From a virus: a stretch of DNA of 20,097 bases. Below, piece after piece: positions 1 through 6,811 of the stretch. Position numbers and translations under genes: made by a program. Each line of letters begins with the position of its first letter. Within the stretch, counting starts at the first letter, position 1. The DNA lies in IMG/VR virus record IMGVR_UViG_3300044533_000556, positions 1 through 20,097 of that record. The stretch is one strand, 5' to 3'. The notes under the pieces were generated by a model. It was not told where the DNA came from. It searched no databases and worked only from the letters and a program-made list of their open reading frames with translations.

Positions 1-59
1 GGTTAGATGACCTAGAGCAAAAAATCCCATTTCGTTTTTCGAGCCAATTTGACACATGA
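1..59 (+). CDS. 3' end of an upstream coding gene (partial)
   Basis: Reading in frame from base 3, the sequence stays open and ends at a TGA at 57-59. It gives a C-terminal tail LDDLEQKIPFRFSSQFDT. The TGA overlaps the ATG at 56-58 of the next gene in an ATGA arrangement, the junction used at many other gene boundaries in this window. The two other forward frames hit stops within the first 15 bases. The peptide is too short to name a function. The overlap is the main support for a real gene end; an open frame of 19 codons on its own is weak evidence. Confidence 0.5.
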   Translation, partial: LDDLEQKIPFRFSSQFDT

Positions 60-538
60 AACTAACAACGACCAAAATCACCGAGCTCTCGCTCGACCCG
101 TCCAACGTCCGCAAACATTCGCGCCGAAATCTCGACGCGATCAAAGCCAGCCTGCGCAAATTCGGCCAACAAAAGCCAATCGTCGTAGACGCGAAAGGGA
201 TCGTCCTCGCCGGCAACGGCACGTTGACCGCAGCGCAGGAACTCGGCTGGACCGAGATCCAGATCGTGCGGACGGAACTTGCGGGCGTTGAGGCCACGGC
301 GTTTGCGATCGCGGACAATCGGACGGCGGAGCTGGCAGAGTGGGATGATAATCTAGGGGACGTGCTGAAGTCCCTGCAAGACGAGGACGTTGATTTAACT
401 GATCTTGGCTACTCAGCAGAAGACATTGCGAAAATGCAGACGCCTGACTTTGCAGCCGGAACCGTGGATGACCAAGGAAAGCTCGATGAGAAATCACCGA
501 TTGAATGTCCGCATTGCCATAAGTCTTTTACGCCGTGA
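56..538 (+). CDS. ParB/Srx-like domain protein with C-terminal CxxC knuckle
   Basis: 160 aa. The N-terminal ~100 residues match the ParB N-terminal (ParB/Srx) fold. They include the opening DPSNVRKHSRRNLDAIKASL, the phosphate-binding loop GNGTLTAAQELGW (about 53-65), and the trailing AIADNRTAELAEWDD (about 84-98) seen in phage ParB-like proteins. Classical ParB uses this fold to bind CTP and slide on DNA; the phage single-domain forms are less understood and often sit beside DNA-modification enzymes. The last residues, ECPHCHKSF (about 150-158), form one CxxC pair, a half zinc knuckle that could be completed by dimerisation. There is no helix-turn-helix parS-binding domain, so chromosome partition is unlikely. 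The gene overlaps the following Mom-family gene by 4 nt, suggesting coupled translation and a joint role in modifying or guarding phage DNA. No Shine-Dalgarno sequence precedes the ATG. Confidence 0.88.
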   Translation: MKLTTTKITELSLDPSNVRKHSRRNLDAIKASLRKFGQQKPIVVDAKGIVLAGNGTLTAAQELGWTEIQIVRTELAGVEATAFAIADNRTAELAEWDDNLGDVLKSLQDEDVDLTDLGYSAEDIAKMQTPDFAAGTVDDQGKLDEKSPIECPHCHKSFTP

Positions 539-1197
539 AAACAGAGCTGAAAATTGATTGGGCGACGCATGAATCGGCAAAGTATGCAGTTGAAAATTGG
601 CATTACAGTGAATGCCTCCCAGCCGGTAAACTCGTGAAGGTTGGCGCATGGGAATCAGGAAAGTTTATCGGCTGCGTAATTTTCGGAAGAGGCGCTAATA
701 ACAATATGGCAAAACCCTACGGGCTGACGCAGCTTGAATGTTGTGAGCTCGTCAGAATCGCGCTTACAAAACACCTCTCACCAGTCTCACGGATTGCGGC
801 GCTTGCGATGCGATTTCTTAAATCACAATCGTCAGGATTGAAACTCATTGTTAGCTATGCCGACCCAGAACAAGGACACCACGGCGGAATCTATCAGGCA
901 GGGAATTGGATTTATTGCGGAAGGTCACAGGCGCAACAGGAGGTCATTTACAAGGGCGAGGTGATGCACAAGCGGACGGCAAATGCGCTTTTTGGAACAA
1001 TTAAAGGAATGCAGAAGTCTGCTATTTTTTGGAAGCATAAGTATCTAATGCCGCTTGACGCCGAGATGCGCGCCAAGATTCTCCCTCTCGCAAAGCCTTA
1101 TCCAAAACGCGCCGGAGGTGACACCACGGACACGCCAGTCTTCCAGACTGGAGAGGGCGGCTCGACACCGACCCCGGCGCTCCAATCTTCTGAATGA
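535..1197 (+). CDS. mom: Mom-family adenine modification protein (GNAT-like)
   Basis: 220 aa starting at GTG, which overlaps the previous TGA. It carries the Mom family signature in order: WHYS (22-25), GKLVKVGAWE (31-40), FGRGA (50-54), ELVRIAL (71-77), PVSRI (83-87), and SYADPEQGHHGGIYQAGNW (107-125). Phage Mu Mom has a GNAT-related fold and converts adenine to N6-carbamoylmethyl adenine in DNA, protecting the phage from restriction enzymes; the same role is inferred here. The family core seems to end near residue 185. Residues ~186-220 are a Gly/Thr/Pro-rich tail whose DNA (1109-1184) folds like a tRNA. The body of the gene is visibly less GC-rich than the flanking terminase genes, hinting at separate acquisition. 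In Mu, mom translation needs the zinc-finger protein Com; here the upstream coupled gene also ends in a CxxC knuckle. No SD is seen, so expression probably depends on coupling. Confidence 0.85.
   Translation: MKTELKIDWATHESAKYAVENWHYSECLPAGKLVKVGAWESGKFIGCVIFGRGANNNMAKPYGLTQLECCELVRIALTKHLSPVSRIAALAMRFLKSQSSGLKLIVSYADPEQGHHGGIYQAGNWIYCGRSQAQQEVIYKGEVMHKRTANALFGTIKGMQKSAIFWKHKYLMPLDAEMRAKILPLAKPYPKRAGGDTTDTPVFQTGEGGSTPTPALQSSE
1109..1184 (+). tRNA. tRNA-Gly(UCC)-like sequence inside the mom 3' end
   Basis: A 76-nt stretch folds as a cloverleaf. The acceptor arm GCGCCGG (1109-1115) pairs perfectly with CCGGCGC (1174-1180), followed by T and an encoded CCA (1182-1184). The anticodon stem CCAGT/ACTGG (1135-1139/1147-1151) is perfect around a 7-nt loop CTTCCAG, giving anticodon TCC (1142-1144) after T33, as expected for Gly. 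The D stem has GTG/CAC with GG in its loop. The T arm is GGCGG-CTCGACA-CCGAC with one mismatch. Departures from canon: A instead of T at position 8, C instead of T at 54, a poor fourth D-stem pair, and one extra C before the 3' acceptor strand. The same bases encode mom residues ~192-217. It may be a degenerate tRNA, a captured tRNA remnant, or an RNA structure with another role. tRNAscan-SE or ARAGORN would be decisive. Confidence 0.45.
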
Positions 1198-1823
1198 GCG
1201 ACGCCGCGCAATCACCGAGCGAAATCCTCGCCCGCCGCAACGTCCAAAACATCGCGGTCAAGCTCAAGGCCGGCAAGACGCTGACGACCTCGGAGCGGAA
1301 GGCGCTCAACGAGTTTCAGGCCGAGCAGACGGGCGGCTGGGTGAAAGACCTGAGCGCACTGGCGAAGGAGCTGGGGATGTCTCGGCAGGGCATTTACGAT
1401 GTCCGCAATCGCTTTGCGGACGCGCCGAAAAAGCACGAGGACGGCAAGCGCGAGAACCTGACGGCGTGGCAAGCGTTTTGCGCCGAACACCTGATTGGCA
1501 AGGACACGGCGACCAAGAATCTCGCCGACCTCAAAGCCGAACTCATGCGCGAGCAAATCCGTCTCGCCCGGTCCAAGAACGAGCGCGAGGCCGGCGACGT
1601 GATTGATCGGGAGGTGGTCGAGGCGATGCTCGTGACGCTCGGCCAAAAGCTCGACCTGCTGCTGCGGCTCAAGCTGACGATCGAACTCGGACCTCGTGGC
1701 GTCGGGATGAACGCGGCAGAGCTGAACGTCGAGGGCGGCGCGATCTTGTCGGAGATCCGCGAAGTCGTGAACGCGAATATCGCGACGTTCGAGGCCGAGG
1801 CGCTGGACCGGTCGAGGGAGTGA
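1194..1823 (+). CDS. Terminase small subunit (Nu1-like), putative
   Basis: 209 aa, ATG overlapping the mom stop (ATGA). Residues ~52-76 contain a helix-turn-helix, LSALAKELGMSRQGIYDVRN, as expected for a DNA-recognition subunit that binds the packaging site. The middle (about 100-145) is a charged helix, ADLKAELMREQIRLARSKNE, resembling the coiled-coil segment of Nu1-type small terminases. The rest is mostly helical. Position just upstream of the gpA-family large terminase, with small genes in between, supports the call. The family role is to recognise phage DNA and load the large subunit. It is slightly longer than lambda Nu1 (181 aa). The closest alternative is another phage HTH protein without a packaging role; I judge the terminase call likely but not certain. 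Confidence 0.7.
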   Translation: MSDAAQSPSEILARRNVQNIAVKLKAGKTLTTSERKALNEFQAEQTGGWVKDLSALAKELGMSRQGIYDVRNRFADAPKKHEDGKRENLTAWQAFCAEHLIGKDTATKNLADLKAELMREQIRLARSKNEREAGDVIDREVVEAMLVTLGQKLDLLLRLKLTIELGPRGVGMNAAELNVEGGAILSEIREVVNANIATFEAEALDRSRE

Positions 1824-1879
1824 AGCGATTGTTTGAAATAGTGCTTGCAATCAATCAAACGGTGGGCATCGTCTAGCGC

Positions 1880-2044
1880 ATGAACTCAACACAAACGGAA
1901 CAAATCAAAGCGCGCGCCAAATTTCTTAAACTAGAAAAGGCTGCGCACGATGCTGATTATGCTCGGCGCTGCGCGGCGGCTCGCGAAATTGCGCTCGCGA
2001 AGATTGCGGCGCTTCAAGCAATCGAAGCCGCGCGCGCTAAATAA
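1880..2044 (+). CDS. Small hypothetical helical protein
   Basis: 54 aa, from ATG at 1880 to TAA at 2042-2044. The product is Ala/Lys/Arg-rich and predicted to be almost wholly helical (for example FLKLEKAAHDADYARRCAAA, then ALAKIAALQAIEAARAK). It follows the small terminase gene by 56 nt and ends 10 nt before a rho-independent terminator. I do not recognise a family. Codon use looks like its neighbours, and no longer overlapping frame is better. There is no Shine-Dalgarno sequence. It could be a small DNA- or protein-binding accessory protein, but nothing in the sequence shows a function. Confidence 0.55.
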   Translation: MNSTQTEQIKARAKFLKLEKAAHDADYARRCAAAREIALAKIAALQAIEAARAK

Positions 2045-2054
2045 AACCCAACCC

Positions 2055-2082
2055 GCCCCGAAGAAACTAAGGGGCTCTTTTT
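2055..2082 (+). terminator. Rho-independent terminator
   Basis: GCCCC (2055-2059) pairs with GGGGC (2071-2075) across an 11-nt loop, and is followed directly by TCTTTTT (2076-2082). It lies in the 42-nt gap between the 54-aa gene and the 106-aa gene, outside any coding sequence. The stem is short, so termination may be partial. Partial termination would let upstream transcripts feed into the large terminase while reducing them. Confidence 0.65.
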
Positions 2083-2086
2083 ACCC

Positions 2087-2407
2087 ATGAAACTTACCAA
2101 AAACGACGCGGAAGAAGTCGCGCACAAGCTCGGGGTTTTGGCAGATTCGCCAGACTTGCAAGATGATTACGGTCTTACTCAAAGCCAAGCCGATCAACTG
2201 CGAGCCAGCGTCCCGCTGTCTGGCGGTCCGTGGATAATTCCGTTGTGGGGAATGGACGCGGTGCGCGGAGAGATGGCAGACCATTGCGTTGTGCTTTCCG
2301 GCATTGCTTCCGACGCTCGCTCGAATCGTGAGTTTGGGCAAGCGTTGCGAATTTCCAAGCAAGCAAAGCGGCTTAACGCTATTTTTTCAACCGAGGGCGA
2401 AGCATGA
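2087..2407 (+). CDS. Hypothetical protein
   Basis: 106 aa. It starts 4 nt after the terminator U-tract and overlaps the next gene by 4 nt. The N-terminus (MKLTKNDAEEVAHKLGVLAD) looks helical. A central stretch, SGGPWIIPLWGMDAVRGEMA, is hydrophobic with tryptophans but short for a membrane segment. The C-terminal ~40 residues are basic and helical. I do not recognise a family. The placement between the terminase subunits matches small accessory proteins of phage packaging regions. If transcription restarts after the terminator, this gene would be translated from an almost leaderless message unless read-through supplies it. Confidence 0.65.
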   Translation: MKLTKNDAEEVAHKLGVLADSPDLQDDYGLTQSQADQLRASVPLSGGPWIIPLWGMDAVRGEMADHCVVLSGIASDARSNREFGQALRISKQAKRLNAIFSTEGEA

Positions 2408-2583
2408 CCGCCGGCGGCAAACGCACCGGCGCAGGCCGCAAGCCGCTCGCGCCTGACCAACGCTCCGTCGGCGTGACGGTGCGCCTCCGTCCGCAAGTCG
2501 CGGCGCGGTTTCGCGATTTATGTAAACGGGCGGGCGTGAGCCAGTCGTGGGCGTTCACAGCGTGGATTAACCAATCGAGGTAG
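2404..2583 (+). CDS. Small basic protein, possible ribbon-helix-helix
   Basis: 59 aa, from ATG at 2404 overlapping the previous TGA to TAG at 2581-2583. The N-terminus is a basic arm, GGKRTGAGRKPL. It is followed by SVGVTVRLRPQVAARFRDLC and KRAGVSQSWAFTAWI. A short strand followed by two helices with a Ser-rich turn between them is the pattern of Arc/CopG/MetJ ribbon-helix-helix proteins, which bind operators as dimers. A role in late-gene regulation or packaging-site binding is inference. Small proteins starting with a GGxRxGAGRK arm are common next to phage terminases. It ends 2 nt before the TTG start of the large terminase gene. Confidence 0.7.
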   Translation: MTAGGKRTGAGRKPLAPDQRSVGVTVRLRPQVAARFRDLCKRAGVSQSWAFTAWINQSR

Positions 2584-2585
2584 CT

Positions 2586-4376
2586 TTGACCGCCTCCGAC
2601 GCACTCCTCACCACGCTGCGCCTTCCGCAGCCCGACCGCTCGCCAATCTACGAATGGGCGCGGAAGCATATCGTCCTGCCGGAGAGCTACGCGACGCCGG
2701 GACCGTTCAACGTGAAAATCTCGCCGTGGCTAATTCCGATCTTTGACGCGTTGCAGAATCCACTCGTGAGGCGCGTGCACTTCCGCAAGGCCGTGCAGAT
2801 CGGCGGCACGCTCGTCGCTGACATCTGGGTGCCGTGGCTGATCTGCAACGACGCTGGGCCGATCAGCTGGACGATGCAGACGGACGAAATGATTGACCGT
2901 CACGCGAAGTCACGGCTGAACCCGATCTTCGAGTCGTGCAAGCCGGTCGCCGCGATGCTTCCGCGAGTCGGGCCGCACCGGACGACGACCGAAATCTACT
3001 TCGGCGGCTTCTTTTTTCTGCTCAACCCGGCCAACCTTTCCAGCCAACAGTCGCAGTCCATCCGCTATAAAATAAATGACGAGATTTGGCTGCCGAAGTG
3101 GCAGGAGGTTTACGGTCACGCCGTCGCCCGCGTCAGTCGCTTTGAGGAGGTCGGGCGCTCCAAGATTTACAACACGAGCCAAGCGCCGATTATGGACCTT
3201 GAGACCGGCAACGTGGAAGACACGAGCTTCCGCCAAGGCACCCAGCAGGAATGGAGCACCGAGTGTCCGGCGTGCCACAAGGTTCACCCGCTTGCCTTCG
3301 CGCTGGACAAGAACGAGGAGACCGGGCTGCGGGGCGGCGTGGTCTGGGATGCAGCGGCGCGGCGCGATGACGAGACGTGGGACGTTGCGCGAGCCGTCGA
3401 GTCCTGCCGATTCCGTTGTCCGCATTGCGGCCACGAGTCACCGGACACCGACACGACGCGGACCGGCTGGAAGCGGGCCGGGCGGTTCGTTTCGCTGAAC
3501 GAGGCTGCGCCGGCGGAGATCCAGAGCTTCCGCGTCGAGTCGCTTGTCAGCCGGCCGATGCGGCTTCTGGTCGAAGAATTCTGCGAGGCGGACAACCATT
3601 TCGTGCGCCAAGGTGACGACAAAATGAAGATCGAGTTTCGCACGAAGCGCGAGGCGCGGCCGTGGATTGTCGAGAAGAAGGTCGTCAACCTCTTCGTGCA
3701 GGCGAGCGACTACACCGTCGCTCAGTTCTCCAACGGCGAGGCAATCGACGGCGAGGTGATTCGCTTCATGGCCGTGGACCGTCAGCAAGACCACTGGTGG
3801 GTCGAAATCGGCGCTTTCAGCTCGGCGACCGGTCCGACCTACCGGCAGCTCTATTTCGGGCGCGTCGAGACGCGGGACCAACTCCGGCAGTTGCAGCACC
3901 GTTACAAGGTGCAGGACGCGTGCGTTGCCCAAGATCGCGGCTACCGACCCGCCGACGTTGACCGGGATTGCGCGGACTTCGGCTGGCGAGGGATGCGCGG
4001 ATACGCTCGCAAGACTTGGACGATGCGAGACGAGGCAAGCGACAAGCTGATCAACTTCCCGTTCAGCGAACCACGAGTGAGCGACTACCGGGGCGGAGAC
4101 GTGTTTTATTACGACTGGTCTGGCGACTATTTCAAAGACCTGCTTGCGAACGCGCTGGAAGCCAAGGGCGACCTGAAATGGCTTTTGCCGAAGGACGTGA
4201 ATCCGCTCTACCTCGAACACCTCAAGGGCGAGTCAAAGGTTGAGATTCGCACCGGCGTTTGGGAGTGGCGCGAGGTGAAAAGCAACGCGCCGAATCACGG
4301 TCTCGACACCTCGGCGATGCTGCTCTGCATGGCGACGATTGCGAACGTGATTCGCTACGCAGCTCCGAAGGAATAA
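2586..4376 (+). CDS. Terminase large subunit, gpA family
   Basis: 596 aa. The start is TTG at 2586: the frame is closed by TAA at 2568-2570, and no ATG or GTG lies between that stop and the conserved N-terminus. The ATPase part has a deviant P-loop, RKAVQIGGT (67-75), with the lysine at its start as in lambda gpA. The Walker B-like INDE is at 163-166. A zinc-ribbon insertion typical of the family uses CPAC (227-230) and CPHC (278-281). The nuclease domain has an RNase H-like strand, FMAVDRQQDHWWVEIGAF (394-411, D398), DRGYRPADVD (450-459), and a late acidic D574 in HGLDTSAM. The protein translocates DNA into the prohead and cuts concatemers. Its length is near lambda gpA (641 aa). It is followed 27 nt later by the gpW-like gene. 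Confidence 0.95.
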   Translation: MTASDALLTTLRLPQPDRSPIYEWARKHIVLPESYATPGPFNVKISPWLIPIFDALQNPLVRRVHFRKAVQIGGTLVADIWVPWLICNDAGPISWTMQTDEMIDRHAKSRLNPIFESCKPVAAMLPRVGPHRTTTEIYFGGFFFLLNPANLSSQQSQSIRYKINDEIWLPKWQEVYGHAVARVSRFEEVGRSKIYNTSQAPIMDLETGNVEDTSFRQGTQQEWSTECPACHKVHPLAFALDKNEETGLRGGVVWDAAARRDDETWDVARAVESCRFRCPHCGHESPDTDTTRTGWKRAGRFVSLNEAAPAEIQSFRVESLVSRPMRLLVEEFCEADNHFVRQGDDKMKIEFRTKREARPWIVEKKVVNLFVQASDYTVAQFSNGEAIDGEVIRFMAVDRQQDHWWVEIGAFSSATGPTYRQLYFGRVETRDQLRQLQHRYKVQDACVAQDRGYRPADVDRDCADFGWRGMRGYARKTWTMRDEASDKLINFPFSEPRVSDYRGGDVFYYDWSGDYFKDLLANALEAKGDLKWLLPKDVNPLYLEHLKGESKVEIRTGVWEWREVKSNAPNHGLDTSAMLLCMATIANVIRYAAPKE

Positions 4377-4403
4377 GGCCGGTTTGACGTTTCGAGCCTT
4401 GGT

Positions 4404-4640
4404 ATGCTCGACAACCCATTTCTCGGACTGGACACCGCGACGCTTACCGCGCTCAAGACCAAGACGATTGACGCGATTCAAGCCGTGCTCCTGAACCAAA
4501 GCTACTCGCTCAACGGCAAGAGCGTGAGCCGGGCAGACCTGACCGCGCTCAACAACATGCTCGGCAACTTGCAAGACGCCTTGACCGACGCAGCCGGAAC
4601 GTCAACCGATACGACCTTCGTGAGCTTCAACGGAAACTGA
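4404..4640 (+). CDS. gpW-like head completion protein, putative
   Basis: 78 aa, small and mostly helical: LTALKTKTIDAIQAVLLNQS, then a short turn SLNGKSVSRAD, then LTALNNMLGNLQDAL. The helix, beta-like turn ('NGKSV' before 'adL..L'), helix pattern and the size fit gpW of lambda (68 aa). Lambda gpW sits at the same place between the gpA terminase and the gpB portal and plugs the portal after DNA packaging. A weak inverted repeat, AAGGC/GCCTT, lies in the 27-nt gap upstream. No SD. The call rests on size, secondary-structure pattern and synteny. Confidence 0.6.
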   Translation: MLDNPFLGLDTATLTALKTKTIDAIQAVLLNQSYSLNGKSVSRADLTALNNMLGNLQDALTDAAGTSTDTTFVSFNGN

Positions 4641-4641
4641 C

Positions 4642-6810
4642 ATGAGCACCGACTTTTTCGACGCGTCAAAACTGGTCGCAAATAAACCGTGGATTGACCG
4701 GGCGTTGGAGAACATCGCGCCGACGTGGGCGCTCAAGCGTTTGGAGGCACGCGTCGCGAAGTCGCTTTTCGAGTATAACGCGGCGCGGACTAATCGCCTT
4801 TACACGCCCAAGCAATACACCCAGCCGGCCGAGAGTTCGCAGAATCAGCGGGACCGGGTGGTCATGATGTATGAGGCTCGCGACCTCGTGGACAACTTCC
4901 CCGAGGCGCGGGAAATTTCGCGCAAGTTCGGACTCTACCTGACGCCGCACGAGTATTCTCCGACGACCGGGGACCGCGATTACAACCGCGTGATTGACGA
5001 CTATTTCCACGCGTGGTGCAAAAACTGCGACGTGACGAACCGGCACAGCTTCAAAAAGCTCGTGCAGCTCGCAGCCGAGGAACGACCGATTGACGGCGAT
5101 TGCGGCTTTGTGATTCGGCGCAGCGGCGAGGGTTTGAAACTGCAACTGGTGCCGGCGACGCGCATCGGCAATCCGAACGAGTCAGCCGTCGCCTCGAACA
5201 ATTACTTTCAAGGCGTCGTGACGAACGACTTCGGTCAGCCAGTGGCTTACCGGATTTTCCGCGTGGACCGGAACGGCGTTTATTTCGGCGCGGAGGACAT
5301 TCCGGCGAATCAGTTTTGCCACTACTTTGACCCGTTCCGCGTTGACCAATACCGGGGCGTGACGGACCTGCACAGCGCAATCCAGACGGCGCGGATGCTG
5401 CACGAAATCTTGCAGGCGGAAAAGGCGGGCGTTCGCTTCTCGTCGCAGCAGGCGGCGCTGATCTTCAACGACCGAGGCGTCGCGAACCCGCGCAACCTTT
5501 TCCAGCCAAACCCTGCGGCGAACTTGCCGAGCGGCCAGACGCAAAAGAACGAGCTGACCGAGGTCGGCATGATTCGATATTTCCAGAACAGCGACCGCGT
5601 GGAAGTCATGCCGTCGCGTCCGTCGCAGGCTTTCACCGGATTTGTGCAGCACCTCATGCACGAGATCGCGCTAGGCGTTGGCGTGCCGGAAGGCGTGCTG
5701 TTCGGCACGCAGGAATACAAAGGGCCGAGCGTCCGCGCAGAGTTCGCTGCGGCTGATCGAGTGTTCACGAACAAGCAGGGCGTGCTGACCGACAAGGTTC
5801 TCGACCCGATCAAGGACGCCGTGATTCTCGACGCCATCGCACGCGGCGAGATTCCGCCGCCTCCGCTTCTCGCGGGCGAAACAATGGTTCAAGCACTGCG
5901 CCGAGCGACCAAGGGCGAGTGGCGCTTCCCGGCGAAGCTCAGCATCGATGTCGGCCGCGAGAGCGCCGCGAACATGAACGAGAACCGGCAGGGCGCGAAG
6001 TCGCTGCAAGAGATCGCGGCCGAGGAAGGCACCGACGCTTTCTCGCGGCTCGAACAGATCGCAATCGAGGCCGGTTTCGTGAAGGAACTCGCGGTCAAAT
6101 ACGGCGTGCCAGAGACGGCTATTCGCCTCACGACGACCTCACTCCCGAGCACGCCAGCGGCCGCAGCCGCAGCAGGCGATGCGGTGGGCGCAAGCGCAGC
6201 CGAGGCGCAGGCGGCGAGCGTCGCGGCGGCACCCGCTGCAATCGAGCCGGTTCAACAAGTGCAGAACGACGCAAATCTCGTCACGATCAACTTCGCGACC
6301 GACTCCTACATTCCGACAAACGCGATGGCGGAAAACGCTCGCCGCGCTCTCGACGTCCGCGAGCAAAAGCCAATTTCACAGCGCGGCATGACGAGTATCG
6401 GCATCGCTCGCGCTCGCGACCTCATGAACAAACGGCCAATGTCCGAGGACACCGTTCGCCGGATGAAGGCATTTTTCGACCGCCACCAAGCCGACAAGCA
6501 GGGCGAGACGTGGAAGGACCAAGGCAAGGGCTGGCAGGCGTGGCACGGCTGGGGAGGCGACGAGGGCTATTCGTGGGCGACGGCCATCGTTGAGCGTTTG
6601 AACAAGCAAGAAGTGCCGAAGGAACTTAACGCTGAACCGTTCGTGATTCGTGAGGCTCTGCTCAAAAACAAGGACGCCGCCGAGGTGTTTAAGACATTCT
6701 GCAAGACCGCTTCGCCGACGCTCGAAGAAATCGACAAGCAGCAACGCGTGGTTAAAATCTACCGCAAAGTTTCGGAGATTTTTGAGACGTTGAAAAATCG
6801 CACCAACTAA
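4642..6810 (+). CDS. Portal protein (gpB/lambda family) with extra C-terminal domain
   Basis: 722 aa. Residues 1 to ~490 are a lambda-type portal. They include YEARDLVDNFPEAREISRKF (77-96), the wing region ERPIDGDCGFVIRR (147-160), LQLVPATRI (167-175), HYFDPFRVDQYRGVTDLHSA (227-246), the long helix AEKAGVRFSSQQAAL (259-273), and GVPEGVLFGTQEYKGPSVRA (347-366). The portal forms the dodecameric ring for DNA entry and docks terminase and neck. An Ala-rich linker (about 505-535) leads to a second globular segment (about 560-655): AENARRALDVREQK, ARARDLMNKRPMSEDTVRRM, and WQAWHGWGGDEGYSWA. A helical tail runs to 722. Lambda gpB has 533 aa, so about 190 residues are added. I recall a similar Trp/Gly-rich domain in other phage structural proteins but cannot name it. 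The gene starts 1 nt after the upstream stop. Confidence 0.93.
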   Translation: MSTDFFDASKLVANKPWIDRALENIAPTWALKRLEARVAKSLFEYNAARTNRLYTPKQYTQPAESSQNQRDRVVMMYEARDLVDNFPEAREISRKFGLYLTPHEYSPTTGDRDYNRVIDDYFHAWCKNCDVTNRHSFKKLVQLAAEERPIDGDCGFVIRRSGEGLKLQLVPATRIGNPNESAVASNNYFQGVVTNDFGQPVAYRIFRVDRNGVYFGAEDIPANQFCHYFDPFRVDQYRGVTDLHSAIQTARMLHEILQAEKAGVRFSSQQAALIFNDRGVANPRNLFQPNPAANLPSGQTQKNELTEVGMIRYFQNSDRVEVMPSRPSQAFTGFVQHLMHEIALGVGVPEGVLFGTQEYKGPSVRAEFAAADRVFTNKQGVLTDKVLDPIKDAVILDAIARGEIPPPPLLAGETMVQALRRATKGEWRFPAKLSIDVGRESAANMNENRQGAKSLQEIAAEEGTDAFSRLEQIAIEAGFVKELAVKYGVPETAIRLTTTSLPSTPAAAAAAGDAVGASAAEAQAASVAAAPAAIEPVQQVQNDANLVTINFATDSYIPTNAMAENARRALDVREQKPISQRGMTSIGIARARDLMNKRPMSEDTVRRMKAFFDRHQADKQGETWKDQGKGWQAWHGWGGDEGYSWATAIVERLNKQEVPKELNAEPFVIREALLKNKDAAEVFKTFCKTASPTLEEIDKQQRVVKIYRKVSEIFETLKNRTN

Positions 6811-6811
6811 G

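Noticed and set aside
37-45. TTTCGAGCC shared between the leaders at 37-45 and 4390-4398
   Set aside because: A 9-nt match is expected by chance many times in 20 kb.
48-53. TTTGAC repeated between several genes (48, 2585, 4383, 13411, 15777, 17847)
   Set aside because: The hexamer also occurs many times inside genes (for example near 2751, 5326, 12810, 16339, 19853), and no matching -10 boxes are spaced correctly, so it is not a convincing promoter or operator.
1824-1880. Possible promoter or operator with inverted repeat GTTTGA (1831-1836)/TCAAAC (1855-1860), and a tRNA-like GTCTAGC string at 1871
   Set aside because: The 6-bp arms are short, -35/-10 spacing is poor, and the tRNA-like string is not followed by any cloverleaf.
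3438-4220. 260-codon minus-strand open frame opposite the large terminase
   Set aside because: No motifs, and the + strand carries a clear terminase with zinc ribbon and nuclease motifs.
4374-4400. Weak inverted repeat AAGGC/GCCTT after the large terminase as a terminator
   Set aside because: Only 5 bp, with no U-tract after it.
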